From: Oxyruncus cristatus
Lineage: Eukaryota > Chordata > Aves > Passeriformes > Cotingidae
Length of the DNA: 64,000 nucleotides
Direction of reading: 5' to 3'
Assembly: GCA_013399855.1 (NCBI GenBank)
Contig: VXAY01005987.1
Coordinates: 590,208 to 654,207, forward strand
In this document: positions 36,601 to 48,712 of the stretch, piece by piece
Layout of the letters: every line of letters starts with the position of its first letter
How positions within the stretch are numbered: position 1 is the first letter of the stretch
Position numbers and translations under genes: made by a program
Notes under the pieces: model-generated
What the model saw: only the letters and a program-made list of their open reading frames with translations
The model's database searches: none
Told to the model about the DNA's origin: nothing

Positions 36601-39600
36601 CATTTTAATGAGCATCCAACATCTGGAGAAACCCCTTAAGAGTTACAGAAAGCCAAGTTTAAAAAACCTGCAAGAATACCAAATCTCTACAGAACAGAAA
36701 CATCAGAAAGATTAGAAAAGAAGAAGAAAAAAAATTAAATTCATATAAATATATATTGGATTTAGGAGTGAATTATTTTATGATTTGGAGATTTATTTTA
36801 AAATAATTTCAGACACAGTTTCTCCTTTGAATATTTGATAAAATCTAGTCTACCTGTAATTTGCAATAGATTTTTCTCATGGCTTTGAGGAATGTAGTTT
36901 TACTCCATTTTTGTAAGAGCACAGTTATACCTTTTGACAGTACTGTAAACAACCATGAGGAAAAACATTTCCTATCTCTAGAGGGCTTTTCTTATTGTCT
37001 TTTTTCTGTTTCCCACTCAGTTTTTAAAAATTGGCTGCAATGCTTTGCTGTCTGGAAAGTAAAAAGAAACAGGATACTTCTTTAACTCTATTTTACTAGT
37101 CCTATAGCTTATGGAACAGGTGGCTAAAGTCAGAAGAGTTCAAGTCAAACAGTCTCTGTGTACTTGCAGACATCCCAAGTCCTTTCTCACTCAAAAATAC
37201 ATTTATGTATCTACCTATATATTTGACTTTTGGCCTCTGTTCACCAGTAATTTGAATTAGACCCTAAAAAGCTAGAAAAGCTGGATCTACTAAGTAACAT
37301 TCAGAGTATCTCCAGATTTTACATATTCAGCAACTGCTGTCTGAGGTATGTAATTCTGAGGAAGGACAACTGATAGCATTTCACATATTAGTAATTTCAA
37401 TATTCCATAACGCCTTCACCACTATGGCAAAAATGAGAACTGTTTTCTCAAGTGAACTTTTGGTTTTCTGTTGGCTGAAGAGCCTGGTAAAGATGAAACA
37501 TTTAAAGATCTCCAACGGTTTTTTTTCCTCTTTAGATTTAAGATTTAAAAAAAAAAAAAGTAGATAGTGGTACATTGATATATATAGGAGGAAGGTTGGA
37601 AGGAGGAGAAATAAGATAAAATTTTGAAAGAGTTTTCCTTTTCTGCTTACTATGATTTTAATAAACTGTAACTCTATTAAAACCACAATTCCATACACTT
37701 TTGTAATCAGTTCCTTTTTTTGTAATTGTGCCAGTGTTGTTTCCACTGTATATGAATTAATGCCAGATAAATATGGCTATGGTTCAGGAAGCACTATTTT
37801 TCATAGTGTTACCCTGAACTCTCTGGCTCAAGTACACAAATATGAGGGACAAATGTCTCCAAAAAGAACAGTCTACAGTGCTTCCAACTCCTCTCTCCTA
37901 CATGACTCTTCTGCAGTTGTACAAAGGCCAGCAAACATCAAATGAGACATGTAGACTGAAGCCAAATAATTCAGACTAAACTGATCAAGTTTACCCATTC
38001 AGTGCAAGATGTTTTCAGTTCATAAGATCTTTTTTCTTTTGTAGGCTAATTAAAACAGCTTGACTAAGACTTACTAAAATATTATATTCCTTGCCATTCA
38101 AAAATTGTATGAACCAATGCCAGCATTACACCCTGTTCACTTTTAAAACCATATGCACTTAAAATTTTAAACCTGCTTAAGGTATCCATAGCTGCTTCTA
38201 GTGTTTTGACCATTAAATTCTTCCTCTACAACTGAATTGCTATAAAGTATGCCAAACAGTTAATGTTGTTTTGTTTTTTTGGCTTCTTGCATAATGCTGC
38301 TGTATTCAAATACAGGAACTGTGTGACTGAACACCTAAAGCTTGTATTTCTAGATTCAAAATTGAATAGCTGCCCCTAAAATCTGTTCTTTGCCTATTTA
38401 GCTAAGCATTGTTCATGTTGGTGTTACAGTTTTTACATGTATAGATAAAATAATGAATACTTAAATTTTTATATATATATATATGCGTTTGAAAAGCCAA
38501 ACATAAAATGCCTCCCTGGTATTTAAGGTTTATCCTCATAGCAACAAAGAGAAATCAAATAGTTTTGCCTTTCCTTTTTTTTTTTTTTTTTCTCTGTTTT
38601 TTNNNNNNNNNNNNNNNNNNNNNNNNNNNNNNNNNNNNNNNNNNNNNNNNNNNNNNNNNNNNNNNNNNNNNNNNNNNNNNNNNNNNNNNNNNNNNNNNNN
38701 TGATCTGTTTGGTTTCAAACTGCTAAAGAAATTTCTGTTGAGTTGGACAAATTTAACAAAGAATGAGGCTTGTAGGTTAATGATATAAACTTCGCAAATA
38801 ACAGTTTTCTCTTGTTACTACTCTGGAAAATATGTGAGTTTCCACAAGACAGAGAGTGAGGGATATTATATACACATAGATTCAGTGCTTGCTGACCAGA
38901 AAACTTGCTGGACTGTGTCTACGAACCTTGTCATGGCAGACACTGTGAGTCAACCTTTTGTGTTGAGCAATGGGATGTACAACCCTATACTCTGTAGCTG
39001 CAGTCCCATCCTGTCTCCTCAGGGTCCCCATCCTCCCTCCCTGCATTCCTCCCCTTAGCATCGCTTTTATTACTTTGAGCCTTGCAAGCTTGTCAGCTAA
39101 ATGTCTGGTAAGGATATGCTAGTTGTAAGCACAGTGACCTGCAGACACAGCACAAAATAAGATAGGAGAATTAATAATTTTCTGCTTTCTTTGCTTCTTC
39201 CCTCCTGTGGAGTTAGGAAGAAAAGATCTCTTTCAATGAGAAAGAAAAATTGCTGGCTGTCTGGTCACGCAAGTGAATACAGTGACTGTGGCATTTTTGT
39301 TGCAGCCACTTTCATGCAAACAGTTCCAGATAACTTTGCAGTATCAGCCTCAATGTGTACTTTGTTTAGAAAAGATTCCCCTAATCATCAAAGCACTGCA
39401 TAAAAAACAATCATAGCAATTTGGGCATGCCAAATAGAAGAGACAGCTGTGAAGATTTTTTTGTCCATTTCTCTGAACATCCTTCCTTTGATTCTTTTGA
39501 ATTGAGTTCAATTTTCTAGTCTTTAACTTCAGTCTCTTTCAGACAGACACAGCCCTTACATATCTGTCCAACTGCTCACACTGCTCCACTGTCTTCAGAG

Positions 39601-42297
39601 CAAAAGCAGGGCCTCGCTCCTCACTCATCCTCTACTCACCCAGACATACACACTGTCTTTACCCCATCCTCAGGGCACTGAAAGTCTATAAGACTCTCAT
39701 TGTGCCTTCCAAAGAGCAATTTTTTGCTGCAGTATTTGATAAGAAATAAGTTAGTATACTGTTTTTACATCACAAGTGTTTTAGAATGGAATCTAGATCA
39801 CTATTACACTTGTATGGCATCTAGCATCACTGATCCTCTTTTGAGTGCTTGGATTTAATAGTTGTTAAGTCGTAAGATAGTAGAAGATAAAAGATTTTTT
39901 TTAATTGAAGTTATCTACAGTATGCTACTTTTTTTTTTTTTCTGAGTCACTGTCAAATTTGGTATCATGAAGCTAAAAAATGTAGGTTCCTTTTCCTTAA
40001 AAAGATGTTTTGAACTGTTAAGAATTACCCTGAAAGCAGGTACAATACAAGAACACTTAATGCAAGAAGTGGAGTCCTTTAGGAATAAGCTGTGCTGTAC
40101 AATATCTGTATCACAGCTGCAACAGTGGACGAGAGTGAAAAACACCACCAGTTTCACAGAAGTAACCAAAAATTTTCAGACAAATTGTAAAAAGGACTAA
40201 GTTCAGCATGACATAAATTAAAATAAGTTTGTGTTTTAAAACTGATTCTGAAGAACATTAAAATATTAACAACATGGTGATTTACTTTTCTGAGAGTGAA
40301 ATTGTTTTATTCTCACTCTAACATAAGGGAAGAGGCATGAGAAAATTAACACATTATTAGGCACTTTCCATGGATGATCAGTAGTGTTTTCTGTGAATAA
40401 GAAGCTATAAGAGGAACAATTTTTAGATGCATCTAGTGAACTTGATAACCTCAAATATTAGATTGTCCCAACTTTAAAGTTTTCAAAGGAAATTTATTTC
40501 TGTGAAATAGGTGGTACTTAGTAAAAACTTTAAAGCCTCAGATGCAAAAAGCAGTCACCCCTTTAATATGCCTATTTCCCATATGCCTGTAACACTGATA
40601 CCTGAAAATGTTTATATTTTTGAATGGCAGGCATTTAGCTACCTTTTGCCTTCTATTTTTCACGATATCATTGTAACTGACTGATGTCTTCTCTTTCTTA
40701 CTCTGGTATAAGGCTCTACATCCACGTTCTTAGGGCGGCACAGTTTGAAATACAAATGGCAGCAACCTAATTGTCAGGACCAACACACCATCTGTGGGGC
40801 ACGCTCAGACCAATCTGCAAATCCCCTCTAGGTAAGACAGCAAGCACAATGTCCAAAATGAAAATAAGCAGACTGGTTAGACAGGTGACAGTTCCAATGC
40901 TTTTCAAACACTTCCACTTCATGACAGTTTGCCAAGCAAAGTAGCTTACAGCTCATGTGGGATTTACCAGAGAGATTACAGCGACTACAGCCAATGAGCA
41001 GCACCCTTTGCAGAGCACACATCCAACTTGATTAAGGCTGCATGTAGCCCTGTCACTTGCTATAAGCCTTCCTACTTATTTCAGGTTGTTAAGCAGAAAC
41101 CACAATTCCTTAATGATATCCTTCCCTATAAGCAATGGCTGGAGCTGTTACAGCAATGTCATTCAGTTCCTGACAAGAAGCAAAATAATTCACATGAGGG
41201 AGGTGGTAATCCTCAAGAAGAACTTTCCTAAAATGATGTATACAATACTCTGCAAGTCTGACAACACTTCAGTGAAGATCTCATTTTTATACTGGCTGAA
41301 TTACTTGTTTTCAGATTCTGTTTCTTTAAGTATATGAGTAGTTTCTAGATTAATGCCACTCTTCTCAGAAATGCTGACAGCAAGTGAAGAAGGAGGAAGT
41401 GCTGGCAGCTGAATGCAAGTGCTGTGTACATCTGCAGTGAGATGCTGCTGAGATAGTAGAGAACTTTCAATATATATATGAGTACATCCATGTGTACACT
41501 CACATTTGCAAGTTGATTGCCCGTCAACTCATAAAATATTTCTCCTTGTGTGCACGTATAAGGCCTATGTTGCATTGCCATACATTCAGTAAATTAATTT
41601 ATTATCGTATTTCTGGGTCAGGATCCATTTCACTATCTCTACAATCTCTGCAGCACTAAGCAGAAAGCTGTGAGAATATATTAAAGTGAAGCATATCAGC
41701 TTCACAGAGATATCTCCATTTCCTATGCAATTGGCTTATTTTAAGTATTATCTTTGCTTGCCCATCACTCCTCACCACTTCTCAGGGACTTTCCATATCT
41801 TCATATCATTAATCTGTTTTAAGAAAAAGAGGATGTCCCTCTGATAAAAGCATGCCCAGGTCCATCACCCTTATGAGGGCTATGTCTCCACTAGCTTTCA
41901 AAGAAGCCTCAAAAGATTTAAATAACGCACTTTGGAACAGAGTTGCACAATCTGTAATAGTAATGATAACATTAGAAATAAGTACGTGAAAAGAGAGTAT
42001 CTTCACAAGTAGACATTCTGTACTACAGGTAAGATTCACCTCAGTTATTTCAGACACTGAAAATTAGGTGTTTAACTTAGATGGTTCATCTTCCCTTAAT
42101 TAAGCATAGATGCATGTACTGCCAGAGGGCGAGTCATTCTACCCGTACATAAACACCTCAGAAAATTGAAAGGAATTGCTCTCAAGAAGCATTTATCTCT
42201 GCCATCTGGATAGACTAAGAGCCCAAGCAACTAGCTCAGACTAGACATCAACCTTTTAATTAATGAGGTAAGATGAATTCCACTGTGATCAGAGCCT
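30608..42297. other. Unique intron sequence with one assembly gap, no gene seen
   Basis: Holds short AT and poly-T tracts, the gap at 38603-38700, and nothing I recognise as coding. The frame of 121 codons on the minus strand at 37381-37746 is rich in Leu, Phe and Lys, as expected of translated AT-rich DNA. Confidence 0.55.
38603..38700. other. Assembly gap (98 N)
   Basis: A run of N preceded by a poly-T/TCTG tract at about 38574-38602. Homopolymer-rich sequence probably stopped the assembly. Anything within, including a small repeat, is invisible. Confidence 0.98.
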
Positions 42298-42727
42298 CAT
42301 AGAATCATAGAATCATTATAGTTGGAAAAGACTTTCAAGAGTCCAACCTTTGACCTAACACCACCATATCAACTGAACCATAGCACTAAGTGCCACATCG
42401 ACTTGTTTCTTGAACACTTCCAGGGATGGTGACTCCACCATCTCCCCGGGCAGCCTTTTCCAATATTTAACCAGTAAAGAAATTCTTCCTGATGTTCAAC
42501 CTGAACATCCACTGGTGCAGCTTGAGGCCATGTTCTCTTGTCCTGTTGCTGGTTGCCTGGGAGAAGAGCCTGACCCCCACCTGGCTATAACCTCCTTTCA
42601 GGTATTTGTAGAGAGCAATAAGGTCTCCCCTGAGCCTCCTCTTCTCCAGCCTAAACAACCTCATGCTCCTCAGCCGCTTCTTATATGACTTACTCTCTAG
42701 ACCCTTCACCACCTTTGCTGTCCTTTA
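42298..42727 (-). mobile_element. CR1 LINE 3'-end fragment (about 430 bp)
   Basis: Reverse-complemented CR1: CATAGAATCATAGAATCATT tail, AAGTGCCACATCGACTTG, CCAGGGATGGTGACTCCACC, AAGAAATTCTTCCTGATGTT, CTTGAGGCCATGTTCTCTTG, AAGGTCTCCCCTGAGCCTCC and CTTCACCACCTTTGCTGTCC. It is the best preserved minus-strand CR1 here and extends furthest toward the CR1 5' end of the minus-strand copies. It is directly followed by another CR1 3' end. Confidence 0.93.
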
Positions 42728-42744
42728 TATTGTCTCTGAAAATA

Positions 42745-43000
42745 TCACATAATCACAGAATGGGTGAGGTTGGAAGGGACCACAGTGGGTCATCTGGTCC
42801 AACCTCCCTGCTCGAGCAGGGTCATCCTAGAGCACATGGCACAGGATGGTTCCTGAATAACTCTAGCAAGGGAGACTTCACAACCTCTCTGGGCAATATG
42901 TAACTGCGTGGTCAACTGCACAGTAAAGAAGTTCTTCCTCATGTTCAGGTGAATCAGTTCATATTTCTGTGCATCAGTTTCTGCCCTGGACACTAACTTC
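42745..43000 (-). mobile_element. Second CR1 3'-end fragment, different subfamily, directly adjacent
   Basis: Begins TCACATAATCACAGAATGGG, then GAGGTTGGAAGGGACC, TCATCTGGTCCAACCTCCCT, AGCAGGGTCATCCTAGAGC, ATAACTCTAGCAAGGGAGAC, AAGAAGTTCTTCCTCATGTT. The 'hospital' between TCATCC and GGTT blocks identifies a different subfamily from the copy at 42298. Only about 17 bp separate the two, and both point the same way. Similarity fades around 43000. Confidence 0.88.
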
Positions 43001-44112
43001 TCATCTGTGTGTTGTCTGATCTCAAATTCCATCACAGACCTCCACCCTTTCCTAAACTGAAAGACATAGTTAATAGTGCTTCAGTTTTCAATAAATGAAA
43101 AATTACAAGACAGAATTAAAAACTTTTCCTCAAACAATTTTTTTTCTGTGCTCCCCACTCTATGTTGATGCTGGACTTCACTGATCTATGATGCAGAAAA
43201 AAAGAGCCAGGACTCTCTTGAACTTTCCTAATGTTTTCCATTGGTTCCAAGCTATTTGCAGACAGAAAAAAAAGCAGTCCCAAACAGCTTCTCCTCTGCA
43301 CCCTCTCCCCTCTCCACATCTTCTATTCATGCTGAACATACATCACATCCACTTAGTCCTGACTTAGCAGCATTCAGCTATCAGGACCTAATATTACTAA
43401 ACTCAAAAATTAAGATTTCATTACAGTAATACAACATATCAGAACAATGGTCCTATATAGACTGGACTCTTGGTATGTAGAATGAGACAGAGAAGGCAAA
43501 CAAGGATTGGCCTATGGATAGGCAGATATGGAATAAAGACTGTGAGTGGGTTTTTACTGAGCACTTTTCTACTGCCAAATGTCATTTATGGGTGGGACAA
43601 AAGGAGCCTCAGTTTTAAACTTTGGAGCCATGAATGCTAACAATTCTCTACGCAGAATTTATGAGCTGTTTTCTTATCAGTATTTCCTCAGTTTTCACGC
43701 TGTCAGATTGAGTACCCTTTCCTCATACTGTTTGTGCATACTCAAGTTTGGCTATACAGTGCATAAAACGGACATGAACTGCATACTGTTCCATACAAGG
43801 AAATAAAAGGCAGTGACATGCCAATCATAGTTCTCAAATTTTTATTCAAAAACACAACACAGTATTACTTATAATAAATATCTATATGTCCAAATATTTC
43901 AGCAGCAAGCATAACATAAATATTTGGGGATTTTTTAATTAACTGAATTCCACAGTTCATCTAAACAGACAGAATAAAAAAAAAGTAGATGGAAAGCATT
44001 TAATTTTTTTCTGTGACAAGCTCGGCTTTCATAAAACAATTCATTTTTCATTTTGAATGTTTTCAGTGCACAAAGAAGTAGTATTTCTTTTTTTTTTTTT
44101 CTTTAAATCTGT
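43001..44112. other. Unique sequence, no gene seen
   Basis: Diverged sequence beyond the CR1 pair, ending in a T-rich run at about 44088-44100 just before the doublet. Nothing coding recognised. Confidence 0.55.
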
Positions 44113-44493
44113 AATTTTCTTGAATAAAAGTCTCAGATTCCTGATTATCAGAAAATACCATTCATCTGGCATAAAACATCAGGATATGAACATAGCCTGA
44201 TAATGAGGCCTTTGTCCTGGAACTACAACACATTACATTTAATTTTGAGAACCTCTTTAACCATATAGTGTGAGCAACTCTGACACAGACTGTAGCTCNA
44301 ATTTTCTTGAATAAAAGTCTCAGATTCCTGATTATCAGAAAATACCATTCATCTGGCATAAAACATCAGGATATGAACATAGCCTGATATGCCCAAAATG
44401 AGGCCTTTGTCCTCAACCAACAACACATTACATTTAATTTTGAGAACCTCTTTAACCATATAGTGTGAGCAACTCTGACACAGACTGTAGCTC
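44113..44493. repeat. Near-identical direct doublet joined by a single N
   Basis: Copy 1 (44113-44298) and copy 2 (44300-44493) both run from AATTTTCTTGAATAAAAG to CACAGACTGTAGCTC. They differ by an 8-bp indel (GATAATGAGG against GATATGCCCAAAATGAGG) and a few bases after TTTGTCCT. The single N at 44299 sits exactly at the junction. A true tandem duplication is possible, but an assembly join of two allelic or overlapping contig ends is more likely. Confidence 0.9.
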
Positions 44494-46486
44494 TGCACAT
44501 GACCAGCAAGACACCCACCAAATAATGGATATGCAATGTGTGGCCCAAGCAAAAAGGGAACAGAACATCAATACATCTATGGACAGATAAACTGATTTCC
44601 CAAATAGCAGCAGCACTAGCAGTGTCAGTTTTCTTCCAACTTTACTTGTAAAACATTGATACAGAAAATCTAGCAGAGATGTTAATCAAACTTTTCAAAA
44701 ACAGCTTCAACCTGTGGCATTTAGTAAACTGCTGGATGGATTTCTCGAGTAATGAGGAAACCTGAGCATAGAGATTTTTAAGCATATATATTTTATTGGA
44801 GCTTAGGCTTTGATTGAGGCTTGAATGCTCCAAGAACAAATATGTGCTTATGTAGAATTTAAAAATGAAATTTTAAATTAAAATTTAAACCAAGATATTT
44901 CACATTTTTCCTCATAACAGAATATGGTTTTTCACTATTTACTTGCCCAGTCACGACATCAGATACACTCTAATACAGCAGAGTAATGAGAATGAGTTAC
45001 AGACACAATACCTCATGACAGAATGCAAATTGTTTAAAAAATACCATGCCAATTTGTGAAAGAAGTAATGGCCTGTATGACTCAAAAATCTTATCTTGTG
45101 ATAATGTAAGAGGTTACAAATTGTCTAACCACAATGAAATGGGATGATACTCTTACTCCAGTGAGGAAACAGAAAAACTCCCACTGAATTAAAGAACACA
45201 CCAAGCTCTGATTTCAGAAGGCTAATTTTATCATGTTTCTAGAATTAAGTATTTGAAGTGATGGACTGAACCATGGACATCTTCCTTAAAGGACATCAGG
45301 GATATGATGAAAGGGGAGAGATGCAGAAGCATAAAAATACAAGGTAACAGAACTAAGTCTGTTTGGAAACTCCCCAATAACTTAAGCAATTTATTTACCA
45401 CCTCTGCATCAGTCTCCTCAGTGTTGCTGAGAGAGATTCACATCCCAGAGGAACTGGAGGAGGCAATGCAGCCTGAGAAGGGGACAGTGGAGGGACAGAC
45501 TACAACACTGCCTGCCAGTCCGCGGCCTGTCACTGGGAATGTGGGCTGCTGAGCTGCTTCTAAGAGTGCTGTGGATACGCTGACAAACACATGGTGTAAA
45601 CAGCACAGGGCTCGGTGCTTTTGCTGGGTTTGCCTGTTTCAGTATTGAACATACGAGTTAATTCTACAACTAATGAAAAGCAAAAAGGTATGTTCCACAT
45701 CTCACTTTCCTGCACATTACTATAAGCAGTAATTCTATCCTTTCTTCACAAAAAAATCCCCATATATGATGTGACATTTACATGTAGATATGTGTCTACA
45801 CATATAATATGCATCTATTAATCTCTAAAACACCTTCCACATTATTCAAAAAGTATTTTATTGACTATACTTTAAACTTCTGTAAATATATAAATAAATG
45901 TTAAGAGGTACCTAATATGAGCGCACATATCCATCTCTATCTTTAATAGGCATGATAAACTAAGTATTTATAGTGGTTTCACTATACATAGGATGCACTA
46001 CTGATGGCAAAATGATAAGGTTACATTTATTATCTCTGTGTTAAAAAAATAAAATCTCGTGGTGGCTTTAGAGTAGCTGTACCAAGCTATTCAATGAATT
46101 GCTGTTTTAACATTTTCAGTATTCCCCAAGCTGCGTCCTCCTGTTCCACAAATCTTAGGGCATAGCAATGCTTGTCACAATGTAATACATTTGAAAGTAT
46201 CCTAAAAGCAGCTGCAGAATGAAATTAGGCATATGAACACAAAAATTACTAGTTAAATAGCTGTTCTGAAGAGCTTAACTAACTGTTCAGGGCAAAACCC
46301 CCAAACTGCACTCAAAAGAAGACACTAGGTCAATCTGACAAAAGAAAAACCACCGTTAGTAATGTTGCCTTAAACAGACCTTAAATATCCATTTGGAATT
46401 ATATCAAAAGTCTAAATAAGTAGAAATAAGAAAACCAAAGATAGTAGAGAGCTGTTACACTGAAAATTTCTTTTGTTAAAACGTTT

Positions 46487-46534
46487 CAACAACAACAACA
46501 ACAAAACAACCAACCAACCAAACAAACAAACAAA
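46487..46534 (+). repeat. Compound microsatellite (CAA)n-(CCAA)n-(CAAA)n
   Basis: CAA repeats at 46487-46503 pass into CCAA units and then CAAA units. The stepwise change of unit is typical of a slippage-expanded A-rich tract. Confidence 0.85.
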
Positions 46535-47760
46535 GCTGTGTAATCACACAGCTAGTGATAAACCCACACAGTCTTACTAAGACAAGGACATCAGCTCAAG
46601 AATTACCAGTTCATTATACTTTGTCTCATAGTGGATATACATGAAATGATATTCCAAACTTTTCCCAAATGATCCAAAATGGTTTTCTGCTGCTATGGTG
46701 TTAGTATTCATACATTGTAAAAAGCCTCTACTCTGCCTTCAGTTCAGATTAGCCACTGCATTGATGCAGAATTTTGTGAGAAATGGACTAAATTACAGAT
46801 ACAGTCTTGTTAATACAGCAGGAACCAATGTCCACCTTCACCTTCCAAAAGTCAAATTTTTGGATATGCCAGTAATTTATGGCTTGATAAAGATATGTAA
46901 TATTTCTATCTAATCAATTAGGACAAAATAACTAGTTTATGTTGAAACAGCATTGTGAATCTTATGTTACTCTGTGCAAGGGCTGCTGAGACCTTTAAAG
47001 ACACATATACATCTGAATGAAAATTATTGTTGAAAATACTGACTGACTCTAATGTCATCCAAGATGAAAGGGAAGTGAAGAAAACTTTTGTCCCTTTAGA
47101 CTGAAATATGACCACTATCACTCTGCCTTTGTTGGCATTTATATAAGTATTTCACAATGAGATCTTACAACTTTGGCTGAATTAAATGAGATCTTTAAAT
47201 GTCCAGGAGAAAAAGGATAAAATTTTCCATAGATGCAAGTATGTCCATAATCGCTTTGCTTTTAGGGAGTCTGAATTATCCAGTATCTATTTTGCTGATC
47301 TGAATTTCCTGTATTTTTCTTTTGCCAAATCTTCTCTAAGTAATTTTTTGAATTACACTATTTAGTTTGACACACCAGTTCTCAATATCCTCAGTTTTGT
47401 ATGCTCCCTTTTCTGAAATTTAATTTGATTCATTTATTCATCTTCCCTCATGACTCTACATCTGTATCTACATCTACAGCTGCATCATATCCACAAATAA
47501 GGCAGAATATCTCTGAAAAAATCCTTCACTCACTTGGTGGAGCCCTGGGAAGAAACCCTTGTTTTAATTTCCACACATTTTTCTTTTATTCTCCACTCCC
47601 TTGTACTAATAGCTTATCTTATAAACTAAAACTCTTTAAGGCTGTGACTGACATAGCTGTCATAGGTGGAGAGAGCTGCTTTGCTCTTGTTCCTCAGCGA
47701 TACAACCACCAACCCATTCTGGACACCCAGCTGAAGAAACCTGGCTCTTGCTTAAGAGCG

Positions 47761-47788
47761 TCCATATCTGAAAGTCCATATCTGAAAT
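47761..47788 (+). repeat. 14-bp tandem duplication
   Basis: TCCATATCTGAAAG is followed directly by TCCATATCTGAAAT. Minor local duplication; it lies in an open frame of 136 codons that I do not believe codes for protein. Confidence 0.75.
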
Positions 47789-48645
47789 TTTTGCAAGTTA
47801 GACTGTATTAAAAAAAAAGAAAAACACATCTGGAGATGGTATCACCTATGAACAGGGTATTTGACTGTCAATCACTACAATAGTTTCTTTGTGAAGCAAC
47901 CTACTTCTTAGGTTTCAGCTAGTAATAAAGAGCCATACCAGTCTTCAGAATGATATTGTAGTGAGGTAAAGAAAACAGCAAAGACACTGTTATTCTCTTC
48001 TTACTTTTGTCAGGATCCCAAATTTCTACAGGAATATTGCATGTTGTATATAAAGAGCTTTCTACTTGTGTATTCTTATTACAAGCAAAAAAAAAAGAAC
48101 GGATGTGTTAATAATTTGACAGAGAGGAAGCTGATAACATCAGTAACTGATTTGATTTAAAAAAATCAGTTTTTCTATGGTAATTCAAAGTAACTTCAAC
48201 AACACTTTAAAAAGTAGCTGATTATTTCTTCAGTATTAAAAAAAATAATAACCCAATAATAGACAGGAAACCACTTCACTCTAAAAAAATGGTTGTTACC
48301 ATTTCACATATGAGCTGAGTTCAAGTAGGTACTTGACAGCAACCAGAAGTGAAACTAGGTTGTGAATTCCCATGTGAGTCACTAGGTCTTACTCTCAGAA
48401 GCATTTCAAAAGCAAATATGAATCTGCAGCTCTCAAGCTTTCACGTTTTTGCTGCTCCTTCATGAGAAACAGATTTCTTCAGCTCTTCCTTCCAGCACAC
48501 TGTCTATGGCTGGTGAGCTGGCCAGCAATGACTAAAGCAGGCAGACTGTTCAGCTGAGGAAATTTCTAAACTCCTTTTGAACTTTTATTTGTTATTTCAC
48601 ATTCTTATTTAATGCCTATTTATTTCCACTACAGAGACAGCTTAC

Positions 48646-48712
48646 AAAAAAAAACCAAAAACCAAAAAAAAAACCAAAACACCAAAAAACAAAAACCAAG
48701 CCAAAACAAAAA
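48646..48712 (+). repeat. A-rich simple repeat with ACCAAAA-type units
   Basis: About 67 bp made almost only of A and C in irregular CCAAAA/CCAAAAA units. There is no recognisable retroposon body next to it, so it is listed as low complexity and not as a SINE tail. Confidence 0.8.

Noticed and set aside
37381..37746. 121-codon open frame, minus strand, with hydrophobic stretches
   Set aside because: The Phe/Leu-rich segments come from T-rich DNA; not a credible membrane protein.
44162..44552. Overlapping minus-strand frames with repeated protein text
   Set aside because: They are translations of the doublet around the single N and not a repeat protein.
47401..47811. 136-codon open frame, plus strand
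   Set aside because: No recognised domain, composition like the surrounding AT-rich DNA, contains a small tandem duplication, and no convincing splice or start context.
48646..48712. A-rich tract as a retroposon poly(A) tail
   Set aside because: No SINE, LINE or processed gene body adjoins it on either side, and no target duplication was seen.
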